64,000 nt of DNA from Megaleporinus macrocephalus. Lineage: Eukaryota; Chordata; Actinopteri; Characiformes; Anostomidae. Positions 1 through 11,705 of the stretch are shown in pieces. Every line of letters begins with the position of its first letter. Within the stretch, counting starts at the first letter, position 1. The notes beneath the pieces were generated by a model. The model was not told where the DNA came from. It saw nothing but the letters and a program-made list of their open reading frames with translations, and made no database searches. Made by a program: the position numbers and the translations under genes. Where the stretch lies: contig CM038706.1 in the NCBI GenBank assembly GCA_021613375.1, positions 25,427,366-25,491,365 on the forward strand. Reading direction: 5' to 3'.

Positions 1-51
1 ATGCAGGCCTTCGAGAGAGGAGAGCACATATTTCATATCCTCCTCTATACA

Positions 52-407
52 GAGAGCCAGTCACACAGAGAGAGAGAGAAAAAGAGGGAGAGAGAGAGAG
101 ACTTAGATCCAGCAAAAAAAGAGAGAGAACAAGAAAGAGCAAAACTGCGAGATCAAGAAAGACAAGCAAAGAGAGAGAGAGAGAGAGAGAGAGGCCAGGC
201 CTGAGAGCAGGAAAAAAAGAGAAAAGAACAACTGAAAGGGAGTCTGTGATAGAAAAGCAGAGAGAGAGAGAAAGAAAGAGAGAAAGAAAGAACAAGAAAC
301 AGCAGGGAGAAAAAGAGAGACCAATAGAGACTAAAATAAAGGCGGAGTGTGATAAATTGAGGTAGACGAAGATCCACAGAGATAGAGAGAGAGAGAGAAA
401 GAAAAGA

Positions 408-438
<31 letters not shown>

Positions 439-476
439 GTAGAAAGAGTGAGAGAGATAATGAGAAAGAGGGAGAG
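52..476. repeat. Degenerate GA-rich (purine) low-complexity tract
   Basis: About 420 bp dominated by AG dinucleotides with AAAG, GGGA and short non-repeat interruptions. Long open frames on both strands here (rich in R/E one way, S/L the other) are products of the dinucleotide repeat and are not genes. The polypurine character could allow triplex (H-DNA) structure. Confidence 0.9.
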
Positions 477-1259
477 CTCTTACTGATCTGGTTAAGTGAG
501 TAGTACAGGGTTCTGTAACAGGTGTTATTACCATCACTCTGATCTCACTGTGCTGAATTCCTTTGCTGTCTTTCTCTTCTCTTTTACTCACCTCCTTCGC
601 TCTGTGTTCAGAGCTCTGACATAACTCATGACTAGACATCCAGTGGGGGGTAATCCAGAGAGATTGGAACAGCTCAGGTCTTCACAGGGCAAACTGTGTG
701 ATGGGCCTGGACCGTGTCGCATTCACATCCTGCCTAACATGCATGCAACCGCACACACACACACACAAACAGCTGGCCCACATCATCTCCAACACACTCC
801 AAAGCTCCAAAGTGTGAGTTTCCCACACAGAGAAACAGTCTTTGTTAATCTGTTTACATCACCAATCAAATGTTATCATCTTCATCTCCCTTATCGACTA
901 CCCGGCTGCTTGACAGAGATGATAAGATGTGGACGTGCATGAGCATGTTGTGTTTTTTTTTTCTTCCCGTTATGCACAGTGTTTAGTTTGACTCAACAGT
1001 CTGAACCCCCCACAACAAACACATACAAAAACTGTACATGCTATAAAATACTTGGTAACTGCAATAAAATGTTTGGAACAATTAATTATTAGTAACTACT
1101 ATGAATTATTTGCTAACTTTAGTTATTACCACTATGTTGTTTAGTTAATTATTCAGTAATCCTATGAACTTCTTGGTAACTGCTATGAATTGCTATGAAA
1201 TGAAAGGAGTGTAAAGGACTAATCTAACATTGCAATCATACATAAGCACATACAGGCAA

Positions 1260-1261
<2 letters not shown>
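477..1261. other. Non-coding, AT-rich; short degenerate repeats
   Basis: No gene seen. A short CA run lies at about 750-768. At 1048-1203 a loose motif of the form GTAACTRCTATGAATT recurs three or four times; a similar phrase occurs at 51042-51085, so this is probably the edge of a dispersed repeat. Confidence 0.6.

Positions 1262-1296
<35 letters not shown>
1262..1296. repeat. (CA)n microsatellite
   Basis: Perfect CA dinucleotide repeat of 35 bp. Confidence 0.97.
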
Positions 1297-1300
<4 letters not shown>

Positions 1301-2656
1301 GTATGGTATATTCTGTCTTGTGCTATTGTAAACAGGAAATAAGTGATTTGCTGTACAGTGTTTAGGCTTTAGTCACTGAGCTTCATACAGCAGTGGAGAA
1401 CAATGGGATACGGGTGGACCCTAAAAATAGACGCTCATTTGTGTGTCCTTCCTAACTTGTCTCTGCTCTCTCATGGTGGCCTGTGCTGAGTGTGTGTGCA
1501 TGCGTGTGTTTTGTTCTTTTCGGCGTCTGCGAGCAAGGACGCTGCAAAACAATTTTGTGGTTTCTGTCAGAGAATGGAACAATTTCCTGCGAGGCAGTGG
1601 GTGAAGCCCTGGAACAGTAATCTTCTCCCCAACATGCCTGCTACTCCGCGGACTCGGACATGTCTTGGCTTCTTTACAGTGATCCTGTAGCTTTGCCTCT
1701 TTTGTCTCAGCCTGAAACAACAAACCCTCCAGGACCCGGATTATGACGGTGGATTGTGGTTACAGCCTGTTCACTGCATTTCAAACCAGTGTAAGGCATG
1801 TACACCATTGCATAGCTTAAAAGAAATGTATAAAGCCTTCCTTTTGAACCAAATCCAAGTCAAATGCAGCTACTCCAAACATGGTCAGACACTCAAGACA
1901 TGCTTGGTATTTGCTGCAAACCTATTGTTGCTAAAAAGGCACCTTTGTGACTCTACTGGCTCACATACTTTCATTTTGCCTGTTGCATGTGCTTCACTTT
2001 TGCACCACTAACGCCAAAACATTTTATGAACTTCCATGATGACTGGATAATGGTTCTATCACAGGTCTACAGGTCTAGTTGTGGCAACAAACAAGTCAGA
2101 ATGTAAGTATTACTACTAATTATGACACTTAATGCCATTATACATTTTGAAAGTTCATTGTTTATTTACAAGTGTCTCTGCCAAAGCTCTCAGCATACTT
2201 CTTGCAAAAGGAAACTCCTCAAACTTGGTCGTCTCTGTTTCATGGCATGCCTCTTTTGTACTGACCCTTTACAGGCTTTGTCATGTAAAGCACTCTCACT
2301 CGCTGCCCTGAGCTGTTATGAGTGGGACACGATGAGTGAAGCCTCCACAATACACCTGCAATTGTTGTTGTTGTCATAATTTTTAGGTTTAAGAAAATAT
2401 TGAAAATATCGATTTGTGTATTCATTTTAAAAAACACAGTATAAATTTTTAATTAATAGGTTTACAATTAAAGAATCATGGAAGACAATGGTTTATTTTG
2501 TGTTGCATTTAAACCCCTGAATACTAGATAGCAGTGTTCTTCATTATTCTCTTCCACTCTAAATTAAACAAGTATAGAATAAGGGTGCACTGCTAACATT
2601 AGCATTAGCAAACCTATGCATTTGGTGTTGTGGTTTTATTTTTTTTTTGCTTACAG
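1297..2656. other. Non-coding sequence, nothing recognised
   Basis: Mixed composition with no recognisable exon, RNA or mobile element. Open frames of 60-100 codons on both strands here carry no domain I recognise. Confidence 0.55.
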
Positions 2657-2683
2657 TATGTATATATATATACATATATACAT
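2657..2683. repeat. Interrupted (TA)n tract
   Basis: TATATA runs broken by two CAT interruptions. About 800 bp of AT-rich DNA with no recognised feature follow, up to the long TA microsatellite. Confidence 0.8.
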
Positions 2684-3474
2684 ATGCTGAGGCCTTATAT
2701 CGGAGACCAGTCAAAAACGCTGTTAAGTTACAATTTTCTAGCAGAAAAAATGAGAAAGCCTTTATTTAACAGAAAACTTCATACAATGAAATACTATATT
2801 ACATATTTCAATATTTAGTGGATCCACCCTTATTGTTTTTTACACCCCCAAATTTTAGAGTTAGAAATTGTTTGCATTTTCTGGCTCTCACAATCTCAGT
2901 AACCCTGAAGAGTAATTTAGACCAATTGCACAATAAACCTTATACTCTCAGTTTTGTTTTATTATTGTAGTGCACATTAATATCTCCTTTCCTCAGTGCG
3001 GGTTTCTTGAACGCTACACATCCTTTCACACCCACAGTTGTGAGTTCTCAGAGTGGAAAGAAGGACAGAAACACCTGTGGATGTTTTTAGAGTTCAAGCA
3101 AGAGTGGAACTTGTATTTTGATCAAGTTCAACACAAGCTTTAAGCATGTGTTGATGGTCTATCAGATTGTGTATGTAGTTGTTAATTTTAAAAGCTCCAG
3201 TTTTGAAGGATCCTGGTTTTTAAAATTCATTATGCTTCAACTGACGGGAGAGCATGTTCAACCTGAAGGACCTTTGCAAAACAATTGCGGTCACTGTGTC
3301 CTTTATGTTCTCGTTAAGTTCTCATTCTGACAGTTAGAGTTCAACAGGTCTCTGAGTCATGGCTATTGTTCTTCTTCCAGTACAGTTGACTATTATTATT
3401 TTTCTTTCACGCCACATGAGTCAGCTGAACGTCTTTATTCCAAATTTAAAAATGTCCTTGGTAAACTCATATTC

Positions 3475-3478
<4 letters not shown>

Positions 3479-3548
<70 letters not shown>
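3479..3548. repeat. (TA)n microsatellite
   Basis: Perfect TA repeat of 70 bp. It is self-complementary, so cruciform extrusion and length polymorphism are likely. Confidence 0.98.
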
Positions 3549-3552
<4 letters not shown>

Positions 3553-4693
3553 CTAAATTTATAAAAAAACATATTGACTAGATATCAGCTTTGTTCAGTC
3601 ATCATTAGTTCCCTTGTTGCCACATCATATAAAATCTGTTGCTCTGTATGTAAGACTCTGGAGACTGTAGGCGTTTATGAGTGTTCCCAGTGAGAAAATG
3701 TTTATATTCAAATTCAAACCATCACCCAGAATGCACCACTGGAATCATTGAAGCTAATGATTTAAACACATTGCTCAATATCTTTTAAACCTTCCTTGCT
3801 TTCAGTGGAGCTGTAAATCACAGAATCCCCCACAGATCCACCTGAGGCACAATAGTGTGTGTTATTAGCTAATGCCCCACCCCCAGTTCAAACCAGACCA
3901 AGCAGCAACCTGCCGAACAACAAGTTCACTTCGGTTTACTGAGCCTGCGCTCTGACACATCTAGCGCACTCAACAACTTACGCAATAAGCTCTTCTAAAA
4001 GGCATTGAAAAGAAAAGAAAAGAAAAAACAGCCCCTGGGTAGTGCTAAGCTGTTGGGAGACTTCTTCACAGAATGATGGCAATATGGGATCCATTTTGTA
4101 TGGAAATAATATCAAATCGCCCGAGACTGTCGGTATATGCCAACAAATTCGTTTTATGGTGAAATACTACAAAGTTGTTTACTCCGCTTCCACTAATATT
4201 GTCTTTAATCATTCGTGCTGTGCGCTCATTCGGATGACAGCAGCTTACTGTTTATGAACGTATCCTAAACTGAACTGGTAGAATGGCATGGCCTAAATAT
4301 TTAGGTTTCGTAATGGAGAATGACTTTGTGGTGCCCAGTTGTTACTTTTTATGTTCCATAACTGTGCAATTCCCTACCACTCTTTTGCACACGCACAGTC
4401 TTGTTAAACTATCTTTGCATGGTATCTCCATTGACTTGTAGCTGAACTAGGGTCTCTAACACTAACACATCTTTAGACTATATATGAACATTATACAATT
4501 AATACAGTTGCATGATACATAGTAAGATTTTAGAAAAATGGCCTGTGGAAACCAGATTTCCTCACTTTTTAATTAAAGAGCTTGATGTTATATAAAAAGA
4601 CTGATAAGTTTTCAAAACATAGTATTCTCTGCCATATAGCCTGTATATGCAAAGTGAGGCAAAAAAGCCATTTTGAAGGAAGCTTTTTTGTAA
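3549..4693. other. Non-coding sequence, nothing recognised
   Basis: No gene or named repeat seen. A short AAAAG pentanucleotide run lies at about 4009-4027. Confidence 0.55.
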
Positions 4694-5200
4694 TATGTAG
4701 CCAAAATATGCAGACACCTGACCATCACACCTATATAAACTTGACATCCCTTTCCAAAACCATGGGCATTAATATGGAGTTATGTGGGTATAACAGCCTC
4801 CGCTCTTCTGGGAAGGCTTTCCACAAGATTTGTGTGGAGTGTGACTTTAGGCCCATTTAGTCAAAAGAGCATTTGTGAGATCAGACTCTAATGTTGACGC
4901 AGCACTTGGCAGCTGCATTCTCTGGTCTACCGCTTCGTGGCTAAGCTGTTGTTGTTCCTAGATGCTTCCTTTGCGTAATAGTAACACTAACAGTTGACCG
5001 GGGCAGATCTAGCAGAGCAGAAATTTCACAGGCTGACTTGTTACAAAAACATTCCATGACAGCGCTATGTTTAAAGTCACTGAGCTCTTCAACTGCCAGG
5101 GTCTGTCCACGGAATTTGCATATGTGGCTGAAACGCCTCAACTCAATACAATTTGGGAACAGGTGTCCGTCCACATACTTTTGGCCTAGACAGTATATCT
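4694..5200 (-). mobile_element. Tc1-like transposon, internally deleted (MITE-sized)
   Basis: Both ends carry the fish Tc1-type terminal inverted repeat containing a CCACATACTTTTGGCC-like core: intact near 5171-5187, decayed near 4699-4716. The transposase would run on the minus strand. Only the N-terminal helix-turn-helix DNA-binding part survives, in a minus-strand frame at 4941-5174 with the SAxxDLPRSTVS-type second HTH. The phrase TATAACAGCCTCC...CTTCTGGGAAGGCTTTCCAC at 4790-4823 is typical of this lineage near its other end. The central DD34E catalytic region is missing, so a full element of about 1.6 kb is reduced to about 500 bp. Such deletion derivatives can only move with transposase supplied in trans. 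Confidence 0.85.
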
Positions 5201-6380
5201 GTCTACATTGTAAAAATGGTTCATCAGTTATCTCATAATCGTTTAAATGATGACTTGCAATTTAATTTGAATTTTTATTCAATTGTAACTGTAATTTGTA
5301 TTCCACTCAATTAAAATATTAACTAAAAAATTTTAGAGTTCCTGATTTTTGAATGAGGCACAGTGCAATCACAGCGTTCACAGAGTTCATTTGCATGTAT
5401 TAATCTTAAAGTAAAAAAACAAAAAGCAGGCTGTTTGTTTCTAGTTATGGTTTGTTTTGTTATATAAACTCACACAAATGTGAATCTCAGGGAAAACAAA
5501 CACACCAAATATAAGATGCCTGCAGGATATGGACCCTCCAGCAAAGACCCCACAATGGCAAAACATTGATAGTTTACTATCAACATAGGGATACGTGTTC
5601 CCACAAAGAGCTTAAACAAACTTAACTGCACACATATGACAAACATCCAGCGAACTACATTGTCTACATTTTCTGCATTACATTAGTGTTTTCACTGTGA
5701 GTGAGTGTGAGTGGGTGTGAGCGTGTGTGTGTGTGTCCTGTGCGTGTATATGCATCTAACCATCTTGCTTCATCGCGTGAAGTTCTCCAACAAGAGCCTT
5801 CTGATGTAGATCAGCGCTGGTGCATGTTCACACACACCACTCATTAATGTACAACCCCTCGATAAAATACATAATCCTCCAGAGATTACCTCAGAGTAAG
5901 CCCTCCAACCCCCTCGTTTGAAGTGTAGAGAGCTGTTTTCACGTCTGCACAGTTGAAATATTTTTAAAGCTTATTCGACCACTGACTTGATTTAGTTCTT
6001 TCATCTCATATCTTAAAAAAGCACACATTTTCCTGCCCCAAAAACAAAGAGGCTCTGTATCAGACATGTAGATTAAAATTAACCCCATGGTTGCCAAATA
6101 AAGCACAAAGGAGCATGGGAAGAAGTGAAAAAAAACAAAGATGGAAAAAACTGAAGCTCTGGAGTTTTGAGTTTTAGAAGTTCTTCTTTAACTCAGTCCC
6201 AGAATTGTTTGGTAACAGGACACCGTTTCTCTGAGTTTATCTGCATGCTTGATCTAGTTTCTGTGTGTATGTTAGAGTGTAATTAGGGCTGGAAATCTGA
6301 GCCTGCACTTGAGAAGGATCTGACAATAACTTTGCTTGCAACATTGGTCTTGCTGTTTTAAGCCATTAAAGTGTTTACTA
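5201..6380. other. Non-coding sequence with short GT tract
   Basis: A GT/GAGT-rich stretch lies at about 5698-5747. Otherwise unique AT-rich DNA with no recognised feature. Confidence 0.6.
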
Positions 6381-6624
6381 TTTTGTCGCTGTTCAAAGAA
6401 AAACAAGTTTTCTTCATTTTTGACGATTTCTGTTTTTGTACATCATTTGAACACGACAGCTGCTGTTTAGATTGTGTTTCCTGATAAATGGACCAATAAA
6501 AATGTTTTAAAACAAAAAAGAAAAAAAGAAAAAGTTCTTGTTCCACTGACTTACAAGTATATTTTTCCTTCCCTGTAAAGTTAGCATTTGGAAATACATG
6601 TTTGTCTTTGGACAGCACCAATAT
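6381..6624. mobile_element. MITE copy A (CTTTGGACAGC-type terminal repeats)
   Basis: The left end reads GCTGTTCAAAGAAAAACAAG and the right end reads CATGTTTGTCTTTGGACAGC, so the ends are inverted repeats of about 20 bp. The internal part shares blocks with copies near 10.4, 57.3 and 59.8 kb, such as CAGCTG and AATGGACCAATA. There is no coding capacity. Transposon superfamily not assigned. Confidence 0.7.
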
Positions 6625-6869
6625 ATAATTATTTTACAATAATTGCATTAGAACATTTGTACTAAGTTTTATGGTTAAACCTTTAAACACGGGTCACTGG
6701 TTGTCATTGAACTTTGGTCAATTGTTGCTTCTAGTTTTTGAAGGGAATCTCTCTCCAGTGCACAGAAACAGACAGAGTCACATTTGATGAACAAATCTTC
6801 ACTATTCCTTTTCCAAGCAGACTGTTTAAATCATGTGTCTCCACCTTTGGAGCTGGAGTTCTCTAGTTG

Positions 6870-7625
6870 CACTCACAATTATTCAAACTTGCTTCTTGCC
6901 AGGCTGTTATTGCAAATAAAAATATGTTCTTAATGACTTGTCTGGTTAAATTAAAAGTTAAATAACCTAAAAAAAAATTAAAAACCCATTGCAAATTAGG
7001 TTTATTAATAAGATGTACAACATTTCAGCTATCTGTAATAAACCTATAGCTCCACACAGCTTATATAACAATAAGTTTCTCCAAATTCAACACAATATGC
7101 CACTTTCAATGACTGCAGTCTCATAATTATTCAACTCTTTCACAACAAGTGTCAGTAAAGCACCCATTTGCTGTTATGACCTGCTGCAAATGCGATGCAT
7201 AGTCATGTAGAAACCAGCTTCTGGCAGCGCTCCTGAGGAATCTTTGTCTATTTCTCCTGCAAAATGGCATCCAGTTCACTAATATTCTTTGACTTGCGTA
7301 ACTCCCACCAAAGATTTTCTATGGGGTTGAGGTCAGGTGACTGTGACGACCACTCCAGAATCTTCCAGGACGTCTTCTAAAACCAAGCCTTGGGGAACTT
7401 TGAGGTGTGGTTGGGTCATTGTCCTGCCAAGCTTCAGCTTCCTCCCAGAAGACATGACACTTTCTTCTTGGATTTCCCGATACATGATTGATTCCATCTT
7501 GGCCTCCATATGCTACAGGTTTCCAATGCCAGAACATCACTGAGCCACTGCCATCTTCCCTGTATGTGATCTTTTCAGCAAATGCTTTATTCTTCCTCCT
7601 CCAGATGTCTCATAGTGAAGCTGGT
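6870..7625 (-). mobile_element. Tc1-like transposon fragment
   Basis: The terminal-type phrase ACAATTATTCAA occurs near 6878 and again as CATAATTATTCAACTC near 7122. Further in lie the fish Tc1 signatures TTTGCTGTTATGACCTGCTG (about 7168) and TATGGGGTTGAGGTCAGGTG (about 7320). In minus orientation the latter encodes the conserved transposase stretch between the DNA-binding and catalytic domains. The copy continues to about 7620 with several deletions. The catalytic core and far end are missing, so the element is dead. Confidence 0.85.
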
Positions 7626-7701
7626 GGAGGAGTGTTGTACTCTGAGTTAAAAGCTGGAAGAGCTGACCCAGACTAGCAGGTGAGTTTTTCTGTAACTCTT
7701 T

Positions 7702-7882
7702 AAAGCAGGGGTGCACATCTCCTAGAGGGGGCTGGCGTCCAGCACAGTTGGTTAGTTCCTGTTCACACCCACTAGACCTGGCAATTAAAAGAGGAGTTAA
7801 ATCAGGTGCATTTGAGCAGGTAAATCACCAAGCTGTCCTAGACTTCAGATCCCCCAGGACTGGAGTTGTGCACTCCTGCTTT
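7702..7882. mobile_element. Palindromic MITE-like element (181 bp)
   Basis: The ends AAAGCAGGGGTGCACATCTC (left) and the reverse complement of GAGTTGTGCACTCCTGCTTT (right) form imperfect inverted repeats of about 22 bp with three mismatches. The interior GCAGGTAAATCACCAAGCTG matches a non-coding element common in teleosts. No coding capacity. Family name not assigned. Confidence 0.75.
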
Positions 7883-8434
7883 CAAGTCACTTTATTATGG
7901 CTACATCCACAGCTTAAACAATCCTTCCCTTTCCCTTGCCAAAATGGTACCTTATAAAGATTAAATAGTTGACCATTTTTGGTTCCCTAAAGAAGCTGTG
8001 GTTTAGAGTTTTATTGCATTGTTTAGCATATTTCATTTCACCTTTTGACCATTTCATGACAAATGGACCAATATGTAAGAAGTCTTAAAACATACTGTTC
8101 CCTTCCCAGTCCACACTGTTTATATGTGGATGAATAGGTGTAAAAATAGACTGTTTGGAACACATTTCTGTTGTTGTTGGGGTTGTGTTTTTTAGTTTTT
8201 GTTTTTTACTAAGTCATTCACGTATACATGCTTATTCAGCCTACAGCAAACTTGCCCCAACCACTCACACTGAAATTACAAGGAGTGTTTAATCTGTGAA
8301 TGCTTTATAAATGAAACACAATATAAGGCAGCAAATCAGAACAGAGAACATTTGTCTTATGTCAGTCTTAAAGGTATAATAATCAATATTTGCTGCTTGG
8401 TATCGAATGTGGTGACCATGGGTGCATGTGTGAC

Positions 8435-8578
8435 TTTCCATTGGCAGTGGTTGGTCTAGTGTGGTGGGTTACACTGCTGCTTTCCAATCTGTAGACTGGG
8501 TAAGACTCCTAACACTACCTTCACTTACTAGTGTACATGTAAACTGTAAATCGCTCTGAATAAAAGTGTTTGCCAAAT
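8435..8578 (+). mobile_element. tRNA-derived SINE with LINE-like tail
   Basis: The head contains a degenerate RNA polymerase III A box (TGGTCTAGTGTGG, 8452-8464) and B box (GGGTAAGACTCC, 8498-8509), spaced as in tRNA-derived SINEs. The 3' part, CTGTAAATCGCTCTGAATAA (8544-8563) followed by AAGTGTTTGCCAAAT, is a decayed version of the TCGCTCTGGATAAGAGCGTCTGC tail shared by many fish SINEs and L2-type LINEs. The decay suggests an old, inactive copy. Confidence 0.75.
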
Positions 8579-9015
8579 TTTACCAAATTATTTGTTTAAT
8601 CGCCCCACATAACAGAATCCCATACCTTCCGTACCGTAATTCTTCTTGTGCTTTTGGGTCAGTAGAGGTTCACGCTTTGAAATTGAGGCATGGAGACCTT
8701 CAACATTTAGTATGCACCTCACTGTACAAACTAAAACCTCTGCTGCAGCCAAATCTTACTGTAGGTCTTTTGCAGTCACTTTTTGACCACCTGCATCTTA
8801 AGTGTAGCCAGTGTTCCTTTAACTTTAAACTCTGCTTCCAACTGCTATATTGTTCTATCCTTTTTATTGTTTTTACAAGGCAATAATTTTTTCTCTTTAC
8901 TTTTTGGACAACTCTCCTGACTTATAGCCACAGACTCTTATCCAGATTTCTAACATGCTATCAAACATCAAACAAGTCAACAAGCCAGTCCAGGTATTTG
9001 ATGTATATTATATCA
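8579..9015. other. Unclassified sequence after SINE
   Basis: Contains a 106-codon open frame (8566-8886, plus strand) with no recognised domain. Phrases such as CTTACTGTAGGTCTTTTGCA (8756-8775) look repeat-derived, perhaps a decayed DNA transposon. I could not confirm this. Confidence 0.35.
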
Positions 9016-9068
9016 AACACACCTGATGCAACTAATGCAGCCCTTGACTAATTGCATCAGGTGTGCCT
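9016..9068. repeat. Short inverted repeat (hairpin)
   Basis: CACACCTGATGCAACTAATG is followed, after a short loop, by CTAATTGCATCAGGTGTG. The 20-bp arms carry only two or three mismatches. Just upstream, TTTGATGTATATTATATCAAA is a second small palindrome, so this may be the core of a short palindromic element. Confidence 0.65.
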
Positions 9069-9339
9069 GAGACATCGACTGATTTGTAAATGTGTGCTCT
9101 TATAAAGTCTATCCTCATTATACATCCCAATGTTATAGATACAGATCACAATCTCTAAACTCCAGGGAAATCCAGGGTTTGTTGTCATGAACATTTACCA
9201 GACATGTGGTAATGTCCATGGCCTGTGTATGTATGGAGGCTAAATCCAGGTGTGGTTATATAAACGAATAACTATGTTGGAGGAAAATGTTCCCTCAAAA
9301 AAAGGAATGCACAAATGATGCAATTGCGGTTGGTGTAAT

Positions 9340-9725
9340 TTTCTTGTCAGAGCCCTGGATCAATAAAGTCCAGTGCAGCAGGCGCAGAGACGAGTGTTAT
9401 TGGTTGGATACGTGGAGATCAGCCCTGGCATCCGTAGCCAGGCACTATTCTTATAACGCTGTGATTTATGAGCTAATATCATGATTGCTCTACTGGGGAA
9501 TAAAGGAGTTCTGAGATCAGTGATGTGTGTCTCTAGATGGATTTTTATCCAATAAACGCTCGGATTTCTATGATTTTTGCCCGCTGCTTCTTTCATCTGG
9601 CCATGAGTTATAAAGCTCAGATTTCCAGTGCAATTTCCTGTCTTTTTGATTCAGCCGCACCCCAAGCGTCAGGGCAGAGAAAGTCCTTGTGATTGACCGA
9701 TGCTATCAAGGAGAGTGAACGTGCA
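9340..9725. promoter_or_regulatory. Candidate conserved non-coding element
   Basis: A repeat-free island of balanced composition that retains many CpGs (at least nine), unlike the AT-rich flanks. It has an inverted CCAAT motif (ATTGG, 9399-9403), CCAATAAA (9549-9556), a CTAATATCATGATT block (9473-9486) and GATTGACCGATGC (9693-9705). Both strands show short open frames but no domain. Conservation cannot be tested here; the call rests on composition and motif density. Confidence 0.35.
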
Positions 9726-10367
9726 CATATTGTATTCTCACAAAGCAAGACGCGTGCATGCACAGATCTCCCTCTGTAATATACAGTCTACATGAGAAAA
9801 ACTAGCAAACAACCCAAAAGCATTATACATATCACAATGCTCCAAACCTGTTATTCAGATTTCTGTCAGGTATTTGTGTTACACATGAAAAATGAAAACT
9901 ATAGATAAAAGCTGCTTAACCTTTTAATATTAAAGCATGGGTTGTAAACACTGTTGCCAGATTTGGACACTGAAAAATGTGGGCTGGCTTGCTATGATTT
10001 TGGTAGATTATAGAAAGATGCATGCAATCAGTAAAGTTTATAGTCAAGTCAATAAAGTCCATTATAAAGCAGACATCAGAATAAGCCAACTTCCCTTTCA
10101 ACCTATCATTGATTAAAACAGTACTCAACATATTTTATTTTTTGGATAGGCCACACCCACCGGCAGCACAATCACAATCTCAACTTCACAGTGTACTGTG
10201 TAAATGAATGCCTGCCTACCTGATGCCCTGAAAGTTATATCCTCTCTACAGTACTACTGATTGTTAATTATTCCTTCCAAAGTGTGCACAATGGATGATG
10301 CACACCAGGCAATGTTAACTTATCAACCAAGTTAAATTCCCAGTAAACACAGAGCAACATAATATAT

Positions 10368-10580
10368 CGTCCCTGACAAACAAGTCTTCAAAATGGCAGG
10401 AGTAGAAGTCTTTGCTTTAATGTAAGTCTATTTCTACGAGTATTAGGTAAGAGTATTTCTACTAGTCCCATCATCATGAAATATAAAAACAACACAATTT
10501 AAATGCCAGCTGTTGTTTTCAAATGATGTAAAAAATGAAAATAGACAAAAATGAAGATTTTTTCTTTGGACAGCAAAAAT
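10368..10580. mobile_element. MITE copy B (CTTTGGACAGC-type)
   Basis: The right end TTTTTTCTTTGGACAGCAAA (10557-10576) and left end CAAACAAGTCTTCAAAATGG (10376-10395) match the ends of the copies near 57.3 and 59.8 kb. The internal TTTAATGTAAGTC and CAGCTGTTGTTTTCAAATG blocks are also shared. Non-coding. Confidence 0.65.
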
Positions 10581-10659
10581 ATACTACCTGCCTGCTCCAC
10601 CCCTCATACGGAACTAACAAGATTATCCAGCTTTTATGCAGCACTAACTGAATGAAAAG

Positions 10660-10835
10660 TCAGAAAAAAATAAATGGATGAATGGATGAAGCAACGCGTG
10701 AAGGACCAGACAAAAAGTTGGCAGACAAATGTACGAGGAGACAAATGGACAGAAAAAGTGACGTATGAATAAAGAAACGAATGAATGAACATATATGAAT
10801 GTTGATTTATGGATAAGTGAATGAATGGGCAACAG
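10660..10835. repeat. Degenerate GAAT/GGAT tetranucleotide tract
   Basis: Repeated ATGAATG, GGATGAAT and ATAAATGG phrases with heavy decay. A minus-strand frame here translates to H/F/S-rich low-complexity sequence and is not a gene. Confidence 0.65.
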
Positions 10836-11112
10836 ACAGTTATAGACAGGTGGTCTAGCTGGCTAGCTTATAGTTACACAGTTAGCTTTAGCTTGCAATG
10901 CCTATGGAAGCAACACACAATGCATAGAGAGGAAAGAAATATAATAAAATACAGCAGACTGACAGCCTGAGTTAGCCTCACTTCTTAGATCATGTTGGAC
11001 CCTTTGCTTGTTAACTAGCTAATCAAATCAATGGTCTGAACTCTAAAGCTGGAGCTGCAGAACATTTACATTGTCAGATGTTGTAAGTAATGCCATCAAG
11101 ATGCCGACTTAC

Positions 11113-11440
11113 ATTATATGTCCAAAAGTATGTGGACAGCCCATTACAATTAATTCACAGGGTAGGGCTCTCAAGTATGTAGCACATTAAAATTACATTG
11201 TTTTGCATCATTTAATACAGAGTTTCAATCTGCGTAATCAAAATAAGCCCAAAAACTGTGCCGTGGGAGCTTCATGAAATTGATTTCAACAGCTGCACAC
11301 AAACCTAGGATCAAAATGCGTAATGCCATACACTGAGTATTGTAAAGCATTCCGGGCAGTGGAAACGTGTTCTCTGGAGTGATGAATCATGCCACACATC
11401 TGGCAGTTGGATGAATCTGAGTTTGGTGGATGCCAATTAT
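11113..11440 (+). mobile_element. Tc1-like transposon fragment, plus orientation
   Basis: Begins with the TIR-type sequence TGTCCAAAAGTATGTGGACA (11119-11138), the same family of ends as the element at 4.7 kb. An internal deletion brings this close to transposase-region phrases: GTGGGAGCTTCATGAAAT (11264-11281), CACAAACCTAGGATCAAAATGCG (about 11298-11320) and GTGTTCTCTGGAGTGATGAA (11368-11387), the last lying around the first catalytic Asp. Sequence identity to the family stops near 11440. Confidence 0.85.
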
Positions 11441-11570
11441 GAAGAAGAACTGGTTGTTAATTATATATATTAGGTAGAAATCCTATGCTGTTTTTTATTA
11501 TGGGATTGTATGTTGTAAACCATCTCAGGCTGTTACACATAATAGAATATGACACTGACAGCTTGGGTTA

Positions 11571-11705
11571 AGTTGGTTGACCAGTCAGCTGTTCCTGGCT
11601 TGTCAACCAATCAAAAGGTGTGCTCCTTACTTGTCGATCAATCAGAAGCTGTGTTACTGATTTGTCGACCAATTAAAGACTGTGTTTCTGACTTACCCTC
11701 CAGGT
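11571..11705. repeat. 31-bp-type minisatellite (small locus)
   Basis: About four decayed units of the form TTGTCGACCAATCAGARGCTGTGTTCCTGAC. The same unit builds the larger array at 32.54-32.97 kb. Confidence 0.75.

Noticed and set aside
1..639. Long R/E-rich and S/L-rich open frames
   Set aside because: They are translations of a GA dinucleotide tract in different frames.
2690..2940. Phrases such as AATATTTAGTGGATCCACCC that recall a mariner-like element
   Set aside because: Only one short block fits; no ends and no second matching block.
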